From positions 1,488,001 through 1,552,000 of the forward strand of contig CM062382.1 of assembly GCA_031310005.1 (NCBI GenBank): a stretch of 64,000 nucleotides of DNA, given 5' to 3'. The position numbers and the translations under genes are program-made. Below the pieces are notes generated by a model. That model had not been told where the DNA came from. It made no database searches and worked only from the letters and a program-made list of their open reading frames with translations. Shown here one piece after another: positions 1-10,856 of the stretch (positions are counted from its first letter, which is position 1; the number at the start of each line of letters is the position of its first letter). The DNA is from Dactylellina haptotyla (taxonomy: Eukaryota > Ascomycota > Orbiliomycetes > Orbiliales > Orbiliaceae).

Positions 1-2037
1 AGATGCGAATGGCTATATAGAGGATGGTACGAAATCTCCGTTCTCCAAAGCCCTAGATTCTGGAACATGACACTGTGGTTGCAGAGCCGAGATTGCGGGC
101 TTGCTTAGGTCTGATGGCAAAAAAGCGACGAATCGATCATGAATGATACCGAAACCAGCAGGGATAAGGGGGTGGCCCCTGTACCTGAACTTTGGTGCCC
201 GTATCCTAGCGTGTTGCGAGACACCAAGTGGATGCCTGCTTATTCGGAGTAGCGGTATTTGCTGCCGAACCTTTGCAGACTTGGCGGCAAGAAGGGACCT
301 GCCGACATGGAAATATAGGACACGATTCGAAGAGTTTGGCGGCTTCCTGGTATCCATTGTGGAGAGTATCTTCGAAGCTAGGCAGCTTTCTCGACGCAGA
401 TATCTGGGACGGCCCCGGATAAAGGTACAGTCCGCAAACAACCACAGAAGGCCCGCAGAGAGCGACAGCACAAACCAACCAGCTTGGGACCGAGAAAAGA
501 AGGAGTGATGATCGAACGGAGGCGAGGTGGTCGCATGACGATAAGATTAAGAAGCACGAATGAATCCATAAAAGAGATTGATGTGGCAGGTGGTAATATG
601 GTTTCGAGCTGGTAATTAGCGACCATTGATGGATATATCTGGAGAGTTTCCGCCCCCAAATTTCCGTTTATTACGTCGCATTATTTTCTTTGGTTCCCAT
701 TACACTCGTGTCCTGGTTGACGCTCTCTCCGGCTGGCGAGCTCGGTTTCTCGGTGCGGAAGAGCAAGTGTATTTGGTGTTGTGCGCCCACCGCGCTCTCT
801 GCTACCACGTTGCGCATGCTTTTCCGACCATCCAATCTGCTTGGGGTTTATGCCGCGATTCTCAGGAATAGGGTTGAATAGCGAGGCCAGGTCTTCGAAA
901 GAAAAACCAATACTTCTGTCAGCTCCCTTCCAGAATCCAGAGATTTGCGGCTCTTTTCGTCTGCATTGAAAACGACCTGCTTGAAGTGCGCCTTCACGGG
1001 CCTTGAAACTGGACGGTTCGCTTGCTGGGTTTCCGTGGCTAACTCGACTTGGACGAGCCAGGGTCCGTCGCCTCTGCGTCCATGAACAAGCATTCCAGAT
1101 GCACAGCTTCCAACCTCCCTCCAGTTGCTGAATGTCCTGGTGAACACGCTTGTTGTCAGCAAGATTGCGTGGTATAAAATCCCCGCGATCCGAATGAGGC
1201 TCACGGTGTTGTGCATCGGTGAGCAAGCAATAATGCCTGCCAGCCCGCGTTCGAGGGAGGAGGCCTCGGGGCCGCGAACGCGATGTCTTGGATTCGGAAC
1301 AGGGACCAGCTCGGCCACTGCCCCTCAATACGTAGAACCGATGCATCAACACCCAATTGCCATTGTAGTATCATAAAGTAATAGTAATAAGTATCATCAC
1401 TCGGTTCGGAGTGTCTCGCGAGCGTGGGAGCCACCAGCATCGGGTGCCGGGTGGAAGAGAGTGCGCGCGGTGAGGTGAGCCAGACAAGGCTGAATTGCGT
1501 TGGCGATGACACAGCGCCGCTCCGATCGCCAGGATGTGAGTTGGTGTGCGGATCCTCGTGTTGACTGCTGCTCGCTGCTTCCTCCTCTCGTGCTTCCGAC
1601 CTCGCCCTCTCTTCCGCTCTTGCTCATCCTCCCTCCTCTCCTCGTCCTCCGCAGGCAGACCGCTCTTGCTCACCATCGCCGTCACCATCATCACCATCAT
1701 CACCACCACCACCACCTCGCCTTCTCTCATTCTCTCCTCATCCTCCTCTCCTCCTCCTCCTAGCATACATCCCCGCATATTCATCTAAGCAAAAATAGTA
1801 CCAATACCCGTCTGCCACCATTTCATGCTCTCTCCTCGTGATCTTCGGTGAAGCTTCCGTTCCATCTCTTTGTGATCTTTGACATCAATTGCCTCTTCCT
1901 CCATCTCCGTATCCATAAAACCCTCAGACAATACCCTCGAGCTCCGCACTAGTCTGCGGTATCATAAATAAACCCGTCCACCCGAGCTTGACATCCACAA
2001 CCAAGTCGACCTTAGCTAGATACATAAAACATCCGCC
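1..2037. other. Left flank without a supportable gene; leader of next gene
   Basis: Several open frames of 60-220 codons overlap here on both strands, but none shows a recognisable domain, a convincing start or splice signals that extend it. The longest are on the minus strand around 681-1352 and 848-1318. The second holds one hydrophobic stretch but nothing diagnostic. From about 1550 to 1780 the plus strand is strongly C/T-rich with CCT, CAT and CAC runs, which looks like the pyrimidine-rich promoter and leader typical of fungal genes, here serving the gene that starts at 2038. A weakly conserved gene cut by the left edge cannot be excluded. Confidence 0.4.
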
Positions 2038-2507
2038 ATGTCTTCCGCAATCCCAATCCCTAAAAAGGTCTCAAAAAAATCCACCTCCCCGTCCTCACCG
2101 GGCCCCTCCGATGACATTTCCTCTTCCTCAACTTCGTCCAGCTCACCGTCCACGGCCGCATTCGGCCACAGACGGCGCCAGTCACTCCTCAGTAAGCCCA
2201 CATATATCACCTCCTCAAACGCACGGTTCTAACGCCCGATCCTGTAGGCTCCTCACTTTCTAAACAAGAACATACCGTCTTTGATCTCGGGACCCGAGAC
2301 GGTACTGCCCGCCTAGTTACCTGCGTAAAAGCCGGCCAGGGATTCGACTGGAACCAAGAAATGTTCCTCCCACATCATTCCGACATCACCGTACCATCCC
2401 TGAGTGAGCGTGTCGACGTTGTCCACGAAATCATCCTAGACGACGAAGAGGATGGCCTTCTCGATATCAACAGAGGCAGGCACACCACCGAGCAGAGCAT
2501 GAGTTAG
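2038..2507 (+). CDS. Conserved small fungal protein of unknown function (137 aa)
   Basis: Two exons, 2038-2191 and 2248-2507, join across a 56-bp intron (GTAAGC...CTGTAG) to give a 137-residue protein. The N-terminal 55 residues are Ser/Pro/Lys-rich and probably disordered. The C-terminal part is more ordered, with a stretch reading DLGTRDGTARLVTCVKAGQG, then an acidic patch (DDEEDG) and a polar tail. I do not recognise a named domain. The frame closes only when the intron is removed, and the second exon looks strongly coding, so the gene is likely real. It has no signal peptide or membrane segment. It lies alone, followed by about 600 bp of AT-rich spacer with a 23-nt T run near 2694. Confidence 0.7.
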
Positions 2508-3119
2508 GGGACTTTGGGCCACCAGACGCGATGCGAACAGATTGTTTGCAATCAAGAACCACCCTCCATCTTTCCTCTCTTAAATTTGGGATATGCACAT
2601 GGCGTCTTTCTTACCTTTCGGCTTCACAGTTCCCCCTTTGCTCCGCAGGACGTGTGAAGACCCAGCTGGTTTAGAGTTTTGTTTTGAATTGTCTTTTTTT
2701 TTTTTTTTTTTTTTTTGAATGTAGTTTAGCGACAGCTTGGAAGCCCTTTTGTTTGGACTTAGAAATATTCATCTCCTCTTTTTTCTTGCTCTTTCCCTTA
2801 TTTCTGTTGGATTCCTGATATTATTCTTTATTGTTTCATTGCTTCTAAAGACTGGTCTTGGTTAAAATGCACAGGTTTGAAATATCTTGATTATCTATCC
2901 TACATGTGCTAACAAAAAAAAAAAAATATTGAACCCTCAATAACGGTGCGCCGGACCCCTCTCCAGAATTAATACAAAGCGAAAGTGATAGCGAGAATAG
3001 ATCGAAGTAAAATGATAACTCCCCTGCCTTACCCGTATGATAAAATTACAATACAAGAATAGAAAGTACCTAAACAAAGCCTATGAGTCAAAGATATCAT
3101 AAAAGCTATAAAGTAGTTT
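2508..3119. other. Intergenic, convergent 3' ends, poly-T and poly-A runs
   Basis: This stretch separates the small conserved gene (+) from the Mis14-like gene (-), so both transcripts end here. A T23 run lies at about 2694-2716 and an A13 run near 2914. No open frame of note is present. Confidence 0.6.
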
Positions 3120-4016
3120 TCATTTCGTTTGTTCTATATGCTCTAGAACTTGCTGGGCCTTTGCTACCTGCCCCTGGGCAGTAGTCAAGGGACCATCCGT
3201 CTGTAATCGACGCTGTTAGCAGAATAGCATCTAGCAAGAAAAATAGTTGAAACATACCTTCTTTAGAACGGGCAGCAGCCCGACAGCATACTCCCAAGCA
3301 TTCTCCACCTCTTGCTGTCGGGCCAATGGTTTGACCCCCCAGTCAATCATTGCAGGATCGTCGCTTTCATCCATGGCTGAATCGTCTTTTAGGGCCGCTT
3401 CAGCCAAAGCAATCTCTTTATCAATATCTGCTGTGATCTTCTTCGCGTACGCGGTGGCGGCTTTCTTCGGGATCTCCCGTCGTAACTTTGCAATCTCAGC
3501 GGTGGCGCTACCGACTTGTGCGATCAATTCGTTGACACGAACCCGTAGCTTGTCTTCGTACGGTTCGTATTCTAATCGGAGTTTCGGTTTGCTAGTTAGA
3601 GACCAGGCATAACGAGGTTTTATATCGATGTTTAGGGGTGCGTACGATCCTCTTCCCCCGCCTTGAGAACCGATTCTACATTTCCAATATCGTTTCCATT
3701 TATTGATATATTTTGATTCGCTAGGTCAAATAGCCGGCGGACATACTGGTGACTCAATATGGAGCAGGCGTTAGCTTCAAGGCATACAAAGAGGGCAGTA
3801 GCACATTATTTGATCGTGGTTGTCGGACTTAAAACGAACCTCAGCAACGAGATCTTCCACCCGTTTGCGATAAGCTTCGTCCTTCGCGCTAGGGTTCGCA
3901 GACGGCGGGAAGTGCTGCGCAAGCTTGTCGTGCGAGAGGCGCTCAACGCGATTCAGGAGGGTTTTGTACTCGGCAATCGTGTCGAGACGGACTTTTGGGT
4001 GTTCCGTATCTGCCAT
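3120..4016 (-). CDS. mis14: Kinetochore protein Mis14/Nsl1 (MIND complex subunit)
   Basis: The product resembles the Mis14/Nsl1 family, a subunit of the Mis12/MIND complex that joins the inner kinetochore to the Ndc80 complex at centromeres. Four exons (4016-3805, 3752-3646, 3571-3258, 3200-3120) give 237 residues, the usual size. Visible family features are an N-terminal block with LSHDKLAQHFPP, a central FDLANQNISING segment, then YEPYEDKLRVRVNELI leading into a long helical region rich in Ala, Lys and Glu. The second intron ignores a CTAG that directly abuts the branch site CTAAC and splices at the next TTAG. This choice alone keeps the frame and restores the expected YEPY sequence. Function is inferred from family resemblance. 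Confidence 0.85.
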
Positions 4017-4643
4017 TTGCGGGCGACTGGAGATCGGTAGGCTTCGGCGCGGGTGGAGGGGCTGCGATGTTGTGGTTTCGGCTTGGAGGTTTGAGGAATG
4101 TTGTGGTCGGGCTGTTGTTGGGCCTTGTTTGTTTTGCTGACTTTTGTTGGTGGAGCAATCGGGTGAGCAAGGTCAAACGAACGGAAGGGGCACTCGAAAG
4201 CATATCCCGACTCTGTCGACATCGACATCGACAATTGGCACATTTTCCTTGGGACTTGAGCCACAAGGTTTCTCTTTCTTTCTTCCTTCCTTCCTTTCTT
4301 CCTTTTTTTCTTATTTTCTTCTTCTTCTTTCTTTTAGAGCGTGGCTTCAAGGCATATTTATTTAAGATATTCATAGCTACATCTAGTGTACCAGTGCGCC
4401 CACACACGGCGCCTTCCTCAACCAAGAAAGGAATCTATCAAACGTGACAAGGTGTGAGCACGGGAAAGGAGTGAAAAGGGGACAACCAAAACCCTCGTAG
4501 CCAAACATGATGAAGAAAGGAAGAGACTCCGAAGCAAAACCCTTCATGACATTATCATTTAAAGATACTACCCAATAACTCAGAACTAACTTCACAACAG
4601 GCTACTAAGAATATCATAACTTCCGCTAACCCTTCTCGATATC
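4017..4643. other. Spacer: mis14 promoter and sec14 3' region
   Basis: This spacer lies between the start of the Mis14-like gene and the stop of the Sec14-like gene, both on the minus strand. It carries a long pyrimidine run on the plus strand at about 4266-4338 (purine on the coding strand). No gene is supported. Confidence 0.5.
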
Positions 4644-5967
4644 CTAAGCGGTGGCATCTGGAACTGGAACCGGAGCTGGGGGTGCAGTTTCCGTGGCCAC
4701 AGATGCAACGGTATCTTTCTTTTCTTCAGTCGGCTTGAAGAAAGCTCCTTGGTATTGTTCCTCATTCCAAGGACCAGCGTCGCTGAGCGAGCAACCCTGT
4801 GAGCAGGCGCATGTACCCCCATATTCAACTGGCAAATTTTCGGCGGGTATTTGTCCGAGGAGATCTTTCTGATAACTGCTACCCAAAACGCTGATCTTCT
4901 TCACGGTTACGGGGTCGAGCCATCCCGAAATCATGCTCCAGACTGTCGAAAATCCCCAAGGGGCATTTATAATGAACAGGCGACCAAGACTGTTAGATTT
5001 CATCAGCATATAAGTAATCTCGACCCAAAATATATCGAATCGCTGTGCACTTACCGTTCGGGGTAATAGTCTTGGGAGATAGTGGATGCTTTCTTAAGAT
5101 AATTGTACGCGGACGGGATAGTTGTTACGCCTACTCCCTTCAAGTCCATGATGGCTAGAATAATGAGTTCAATGGTCTTCTTCGCGGTTTTGGGAATTGA
5201 AACATACTGCAACAGGTCTCGATCAATCTGTTCGCTTTTCTTGAGCAGGCTGGCAAACGAGGGTCTGCAAATTTTTCATATTCGTACGCCAAGTTCTTCA
5301 GCATGCGGTCTTCGGTTGTGATTTTTCTCCTAATGTGCGAAGGAATAATTTAATGATTTGATGTAATGGGCTGCTTTCATGACTAAGAGAGGGATCATAC
5401 AGTTCGGTGAGATTAATTTTCCCGAGCTTCTCAATATAAACTGGCCGTCCGTCCTAGCATTAGATAGTCATTTAGTATAATCCCAAAATTCATATCTAGG
5501 ATAAAAGTATGTGAGGTAGCGCACGAACCTTGTCAATCTTATGGTAGAACTGTGGATAGTATTCGAAAACCTCTGGCTTCTCGGGATAGTCCCAGGTTTG
5601 GACGACATGGTCCAGGTCCTCCTCCTTTCTCCATTTCTCGGCATTTACGTACATCTCCTTCGCTAGCTTGACATCGAATTTTCGGGCTCGTAGATACCGT
5701 AGCTATGAGCCGTGAAAAAAAAGAAAGAAAGGGAAGAAGGAATGTTAGCCATGTGAACTTTACTTTGATATGTCACGGCGAGCGTAAAATCCGTACCATA
5801 GTGTTGGTGTCGAGCCTCTCAGTGTGTCCCTCTTGTTCCAGCAATGTCCGCAGTTGGAAAACCATGGCATCGTGGGTAGGCTTTGTACCGCCGGGGTGGC
5901 CTTCCGCAACGTCATTATCGGGATGGATGGATGGGAAGTTGTAGTTGTCGTATTTTGAGCTCGCCAT
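4644..5967 (-). CDS. sec14: Sec14-like phosphatidylinositol/phosphatidylcholine transfer protein
   Basis: This is a CRAL-TRIO lipid-exchange protein that swaps phosphatidylinositol and phosphatidylcholine and supports phosphoinositide synthesis for Golgi secretion. Six exons (5967-5797, 5702-5529, 5453-5401, about 5326-5208, 5154-5055, 4989-4644) encode about 320 residues, close to yeast Sec14. The N-terminal CRAL-TRIO-N helices contain DTNTM and [18 protein letters not shown]. The lipid-binding domain shows [34 protein letters not shown], then [20 protein letters not shown] and a [11 protein letters not shown] segment, all Sec14 hallmarks. The tail is acidic then Ala/Pro/Val-rich. The fourth exon can start at TAG or three bases later at GAG. 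The GAG choice best matches the family. Confidence 0.93.
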
Positions 5968-7048
5968 GGTTGCGTAGGCAATAGTTGTTTCCTACTTTGT
6001 AAGCAATGCTGGTGTTAGCGGGTGCTGTATCGACGTATCCTCCTGGGACGGCAGCGCAGAATTCACAAGATGAGTGGGGCTCTCCGAGGGTGCAGCTTTG
6101 GGGGATTCGAAGGAAAAAAGAGGAGAAAGGGGGTGGGCTTCGTCTTCTGGCATGCTTACGTCTTAGATTTTCTCGATGCCAACGAGGGAAGCTGGGGTAA
6201 GGACGGTGGTGATGGCAGTGGATAGGGTGAAGATGGGTGGTAAAGGATGGTGGAAAGCTGTGGGATTGAGCTGGGGGCAGCTCAATTTGTTTGGGTGTTG
6301 TTGCTGAAGGGAAATAACTTATGTGGCGTCCTCGGTGGTCCGCCAACAGCTAGCTGAGCAGCAACTCAGGTCCGATCCTGTTGGTCGGTATGCGTCCTCC
6401 TCGCGAACCAGCACAACCTCGCCCCCCTTTTTTCTGGTTCGAGAGACACGGCTGATGGAATCTCAGTGGGCTTTGAGTACGAGGAGCGGGTTCATCACAA
6501 GTGTCATAATAGAGAGAGCAGGTTTGCTTCGAGAAGGAGAATCCATTACTGTCGGAGTGATCCGGTCCTGTGTTTTTGCGCCTTGGCCGGTCTTTGCAGC
6601 ATCCATTTTTAACCAATAGCTCTCGCATGTTTTTTTCCAATCGAGCATGTGCTTGCGACGACTCCAACGTGAATTCCGCCCTCGAAAGCGAAGCAAAGGA
6701 GGTACATGTACGTCTACTTCCGACAGGTAGATACCAAACACCAATGCAGAGTCAATTTGATTTCACGCGGCTTGCTACTGCAGAATCCTCTAAACATGGG
6801 CTAACCCTCCCTCAAATTTAAACATTGTTGTGCAAATGTTGCAAATAATATGCAAGGAGAAACGCGCTCAAGCTGCTACCGGTGCTGCTCAATGTGTGCT
6901 CTGAGTGCCTGCCAAGCTTAACCTCCACAGAGCTTCCAAAATTTGAGAAAGACTAGAACCCAACCTGGATCGACCCATAACAAGAAGGGATATAGAAATA
7001 TTTGGGACCGTAGCACTAGAGATACACATGATGCCATCTTTATTCAAT
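5968..7048. other. Spacer: sec14 promoter and sds23 3' region
   Basis: About 1.1 kb with only short overlapping open frames that lack domain or splice support. It should hold the sec14 promoter next to 5968 and the 3' untranslated region of the sds23 homologue next to 7048. Confidence 0.5.
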
Positions 7049-8704
7049 TCATGAACGACGCGAATCAAAAGACGATCTACCGAGGTCAATCGAAGCACGA
7101 ACGCTACTGGAACTGCTCCTCCTTCTTTGACGGCGTGCTTCACCAGGGTCCACAGTCGTTAGCCCAGAAGACCGGCCAATCATGTTCAGTATGTCAGTCA
7201 AAGATACAACTCCGATGAGTCTACCACTTAACCGAGCACCAGGAACGGATGCGACACTGAGACTCGCGGCTGCAGGGAAACTAGCGGCGAGCGGCGACGC
7301 TGCCGCTAAAGAGGGCGGTGGAATTGCAGTTGCCGGTGGTATGGTTGGTGTCGAAGGCGCACTGTTGCCCTCACTTGGAGCATCAACAAGCCACATTCTA
7401 ACCACCCTAATCAGCGGTTGCTAAACACATCTCAAATGGTGATGATGGTGGACACTCTACCTGTGAGCTCGCGTTGCAATGATTTTGGCGACCGTGTGTG
7501 CCAGCGTAGAGTGAGGGTTAACGTAGAAGACAGGATAAGAGTCTTTGCCATCATCCAAGCCTCGGTCTGATAATATAACAGACAGGAAGTGCAGACAGGA
7601 AGATTTTATCAACGGTAGCGAGCTCGTTTTTGTGAGATGCTATGGAGTAGTAACTTAGATCCGCAATGTCTTAGTGATGATTATAATGCCTACACTTACC
7701 TTCACGTCCGTAGTTGATATATTCCCAACTACGTTATGGTTAGTATCTACGACAGCCAAAGAAGAAATCCCTTCCGTGTTCATTAACTCTAGAGCTTCCA
7801 GCACCCGTTGGTCTCCGCTAACCTGCAGATTAGCATTTTGGCTGAGGTGATTTCAGAATTTTGGCTTACTTGATGGATATAACCTGGGCGGATCCAAAGT
7901 TGAGTTCTCTCAACGATAAGGGTAGGATTTGATCAAGTTGAGAGAAGCTCTTGGCATTTGACCAAAAGAATTCGATCATCCTTAGCTGACTGATAACTCC
8001 GATGACACTATCTGTTCCTTCTCGTACAACCGCGACCCGATGAACGCCACTACCGAGTATCTCAACTACCTTTGTGAGTCCTTCAGTCTCTGATACGGTT
8101 ATGAATGGGTCTTTTTTCCCGAGATCTTTGACAAGCTTGACAGGAATATCGCCTCCAGAGCGACTCTGGCTTGCAAGGTCCTGAAAAGTATGGCCGTCTG
8201 TATCCGAAGGGTCACCCTTCCAAACACCGAGTACCATGAGAAGAAATGCCGTGAGATCACTGTAATCAAAAGTTCCAATCACAGCACCGCTTTCGGATTT
8301 TATCGGTAGTGAGGATATACCGTGCTCAACTAGCATCTTCAAGAGAAAACCCACGTAAGTCGAATTCGATGATAAAATGGGTTTGCGGGTAAAGGGCGGA
8401 GAAAACGGATTGGGATCCCCGTTACTTATACCTTGCAGGCATCCTCAATTGGTATATTCTCTTCAACGAAACGTAACTCCTGGTTTGCGACAAGTTCTTT
8501 GCACTGTATCGTGCGCCAATCCCGTTGTGGGGTATTTCCTTCCTGTCGGGGCGTAATGGCAAGGAGATCTACAAAGGAAGCGTGTGAGAGTGAGGGTTGT
8601 CGGGATGGTGAACGAGGAGTTGCCCGAAGAGAAGTCTGGCTCGATGACGCTGACATCTTTTGAGCACCTATTTCGGGTGAGGAGGAAGGTTGCGATGCTG
8701 ACAT
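7049..8704 (-). CDS. sds23: Sds23/Moc1-type CBS-domain protein
   Basis: This CBS-domain protein matches the Sds23 family. In fission yeast Sds23 inhibits PP2A-type phosphatases and links nutrients to mitotic entry. Five exons (8704-8432, 8336-7870, 7817-7700, 7639-7461, 7397-7049) encode 461 residues. The first 60 residues are Ser/Pro-rich, followed by [15 protein letters not shown] repeats appear as [32 protein letters not shown] with [29 protein letters not shown] with [10 protein letters not shown], and a last one ending [23 protein letters not shown] low-complexity Ala/Pro/Ser insertion lies in the last CBS repeat, and the C-terminus is the Arg/Ser-rich tail [15 protein letters not shown] common to the fungal family. 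One intron skips GCAG for TTAG to hold frame. Confidence 0.93.
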
Positions 8705-10856
8705 TGCTAAGTGCTGGTGGTGCAGTTCTTATAATTATCTTTGAACAAGTGTCAGGTAGTGTCTAGGGGAAAAGAATTCTCTACGGATCCGGGAGTTATG
8801 TTGTTATATCAATATATTTTGTTTTTAGATTGGCGTCGGCGGAGGAGGGTTTCGGTTGGGTTGACTGCATTCGAGCGTTCGCATTGTGGTTAGTTCAGAT
8901 GAAGCATATCAACAACTGTTCGGTAGCCACCTGGCGGCTATAGCTATGACGGAGCCGTCTAAAAACCCGGATAAGTGGCAGAACATACGCGGGGGGAGGT
9001 TCAGCGGCGCTTTTAGAAGCACCTGGAGAACTTGAATGCCGTATCGCCGCTCATTGAATTCTTACTATCGAGGCAGACATGCAAACTCTCTTTCGGATCT
9101 CATCAGCTTTGGTTCTCAAGACCGACAGATAGACGCGCACGTACGAGTGAAAGGTTTTGAGGTTGGTGTCTTCCGACGGTTCAATGATATGATGATGGTG
9201 GTGGTGGAAGGGTGCCTCTCCACCTCGACCGCCTTAAGTACTCGGGGTCCGGGTCCGGTATCAGCAGAACATCACGGGAGGACCAAAGATCGGTGTGCAT
9301 GTGCCGCCATTGCAGCGCATCGCTCAAATGGGAAACGGTGGGGTATCCGGTTCTGTGCAACATCCGCAACGCAACCACAAATCTCTTGAGATCAAAGCAT
9401 GGAAATCAGTCGGGACGTCTCGCGTTATTGGTATGAAGGTATAGAGGTCTAAAACAGAGCTTAGGACGACGTTCGATATGGTTGATGTTTGATCACAGAG
9501 CCGTTGACAGCGTGCCAGCATCTCGAAGACTTCGCCTTTCCATGCTGCACACAAAATCTTCAATTACGCATTTATGTTCGTGCGCGACTTAGGAGGAGTA
9601 GTGGTGGCGCAATATGACGGATGGATATATCCAGATTTTATCCTGCTAGAATTGGCCCTTGTAATTTGGCCCTTGATTTTCGGATCCCTACTTGTCCGAT
9701 TATGATGAAGAGTCCAGAACCGAAATGTGCCACATTCACAGGAGACTGCTAGACTAGCGCCACATTTAATTGAATTGTGGCTATGGGAGTGATTTCGGGA
9801 TGTTTGACCGGGGCTGTGTGCACATCCGACCCCACGCCCGCAGGACCACAAGAGAGGGCGGAGGAACAGGGATGACGTAACCCAGCTGCCTCTAACTGTC
9901 TTGAGCTGCCCCAAAAACCAGCTTTCGCCGCGGATCCCAAGCTGCGGGCGACGAGGGCAACGATAGGAGTTTAGCGTTGGGGTGTGTGGATTCTTCGGGA
10001 AGCGAAGAGCTTTTCGTTCAATCTGGATGGACGCTCGTCAGCCGTGCAAGATATAACCATATCCTGCCTACGAAGAAGTGAATCAAGTAAGTGAATATGT
10101 GTGGTCGATGGGTTCTGTTATGGGAAAGGACCTTGTTGTGCTCCAGCGTAAAAGAAACCCTCCGCCTATCGCCTCGCACCACCATCACCATCACGCACAC
10201 CCTCGTACTGCATATAATATCAATCATCCTTCCCTCCCTGCCCGTTTCGAATCCAGAACGGTCATTCGTTTCATTCCCGCCTACACCCCTTCCTCCAAAC
10301 ATCAACTCGATTTGATGCTCATTGACAGCACCGTTCTTGTCCGAGTCTTTGATCTTGGCAGCCACTAGTTCTAGGCCAGTGAGCAAGGGCTCTTTCCTGC
10401 CTCCCTCTTGTCTCTCCGACAAAATTTGTTTTGTGAATTGTCCCCTCGTAGTCGTCGTCGTCGGGCGTAGAAAACCAAGCACCCGTCAAACGAGCCGACC
10501 GCTTCAGCTTTCGTCATATACCCCGACCTCCATCCCAACTTCCAGGGCCTGCTTGCGATCTTTCCCAGAGGATATAGCTAAATACTCGCGCTAGCCTGCA
10601 TAGTATCTTTGTTGTGCCAGTTCTATTCTTTTCCTGTTTCCTTCCCTCCCTCCACTTTTCCGATATTTCCCTTCCCGACGTCTCCCTCTCAGCCCTTCTC
10701 GCTATCCCTAGACCCTCAAATTCCCTCCCTACAACACACCCTCGCTCATTCTCCCGAAGAGCCCAGGCAGATTCTGGTTCGAAAGGAATCTTTCGACAGA
10801 TTCTGCTCTTCTAGCTAATCTGCACCAATTCCGAGCAACGGTATTGCCCTGAAACA
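8705..10856. other. Divergent promoter region between sds23 and slm1 homologues
   Basis: About 2.15 kb lies between two outward-facing genes. Short open frames occur on both strands at 9036-9560 and 10018-10480 without domain or splice support. From about 10160 to 10750 the plus strand becomes C/T-rich with long TTCCCTCC-type tracts, consistent with a long leader for the slm1-like gene. Confidence 0.5.

Noticed and set aside
681-1352. Long minus-strand open frame of about 220 codons
   Set aside because: It is very rich in Arg, Ser and Gly, has no clear ATG context or domain, and overlaps another frame (848-1318) equally well. Typical of chance frames in GC-rich DNA.
9036-9563. Overlapping plus and minus frames of 65-117 codons between sds23 and slm1
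   Set aside because: No frame stands out, there are no splice signals, and the compositions are odd (His/Arg-rich). It lies in a divergent promoter region.
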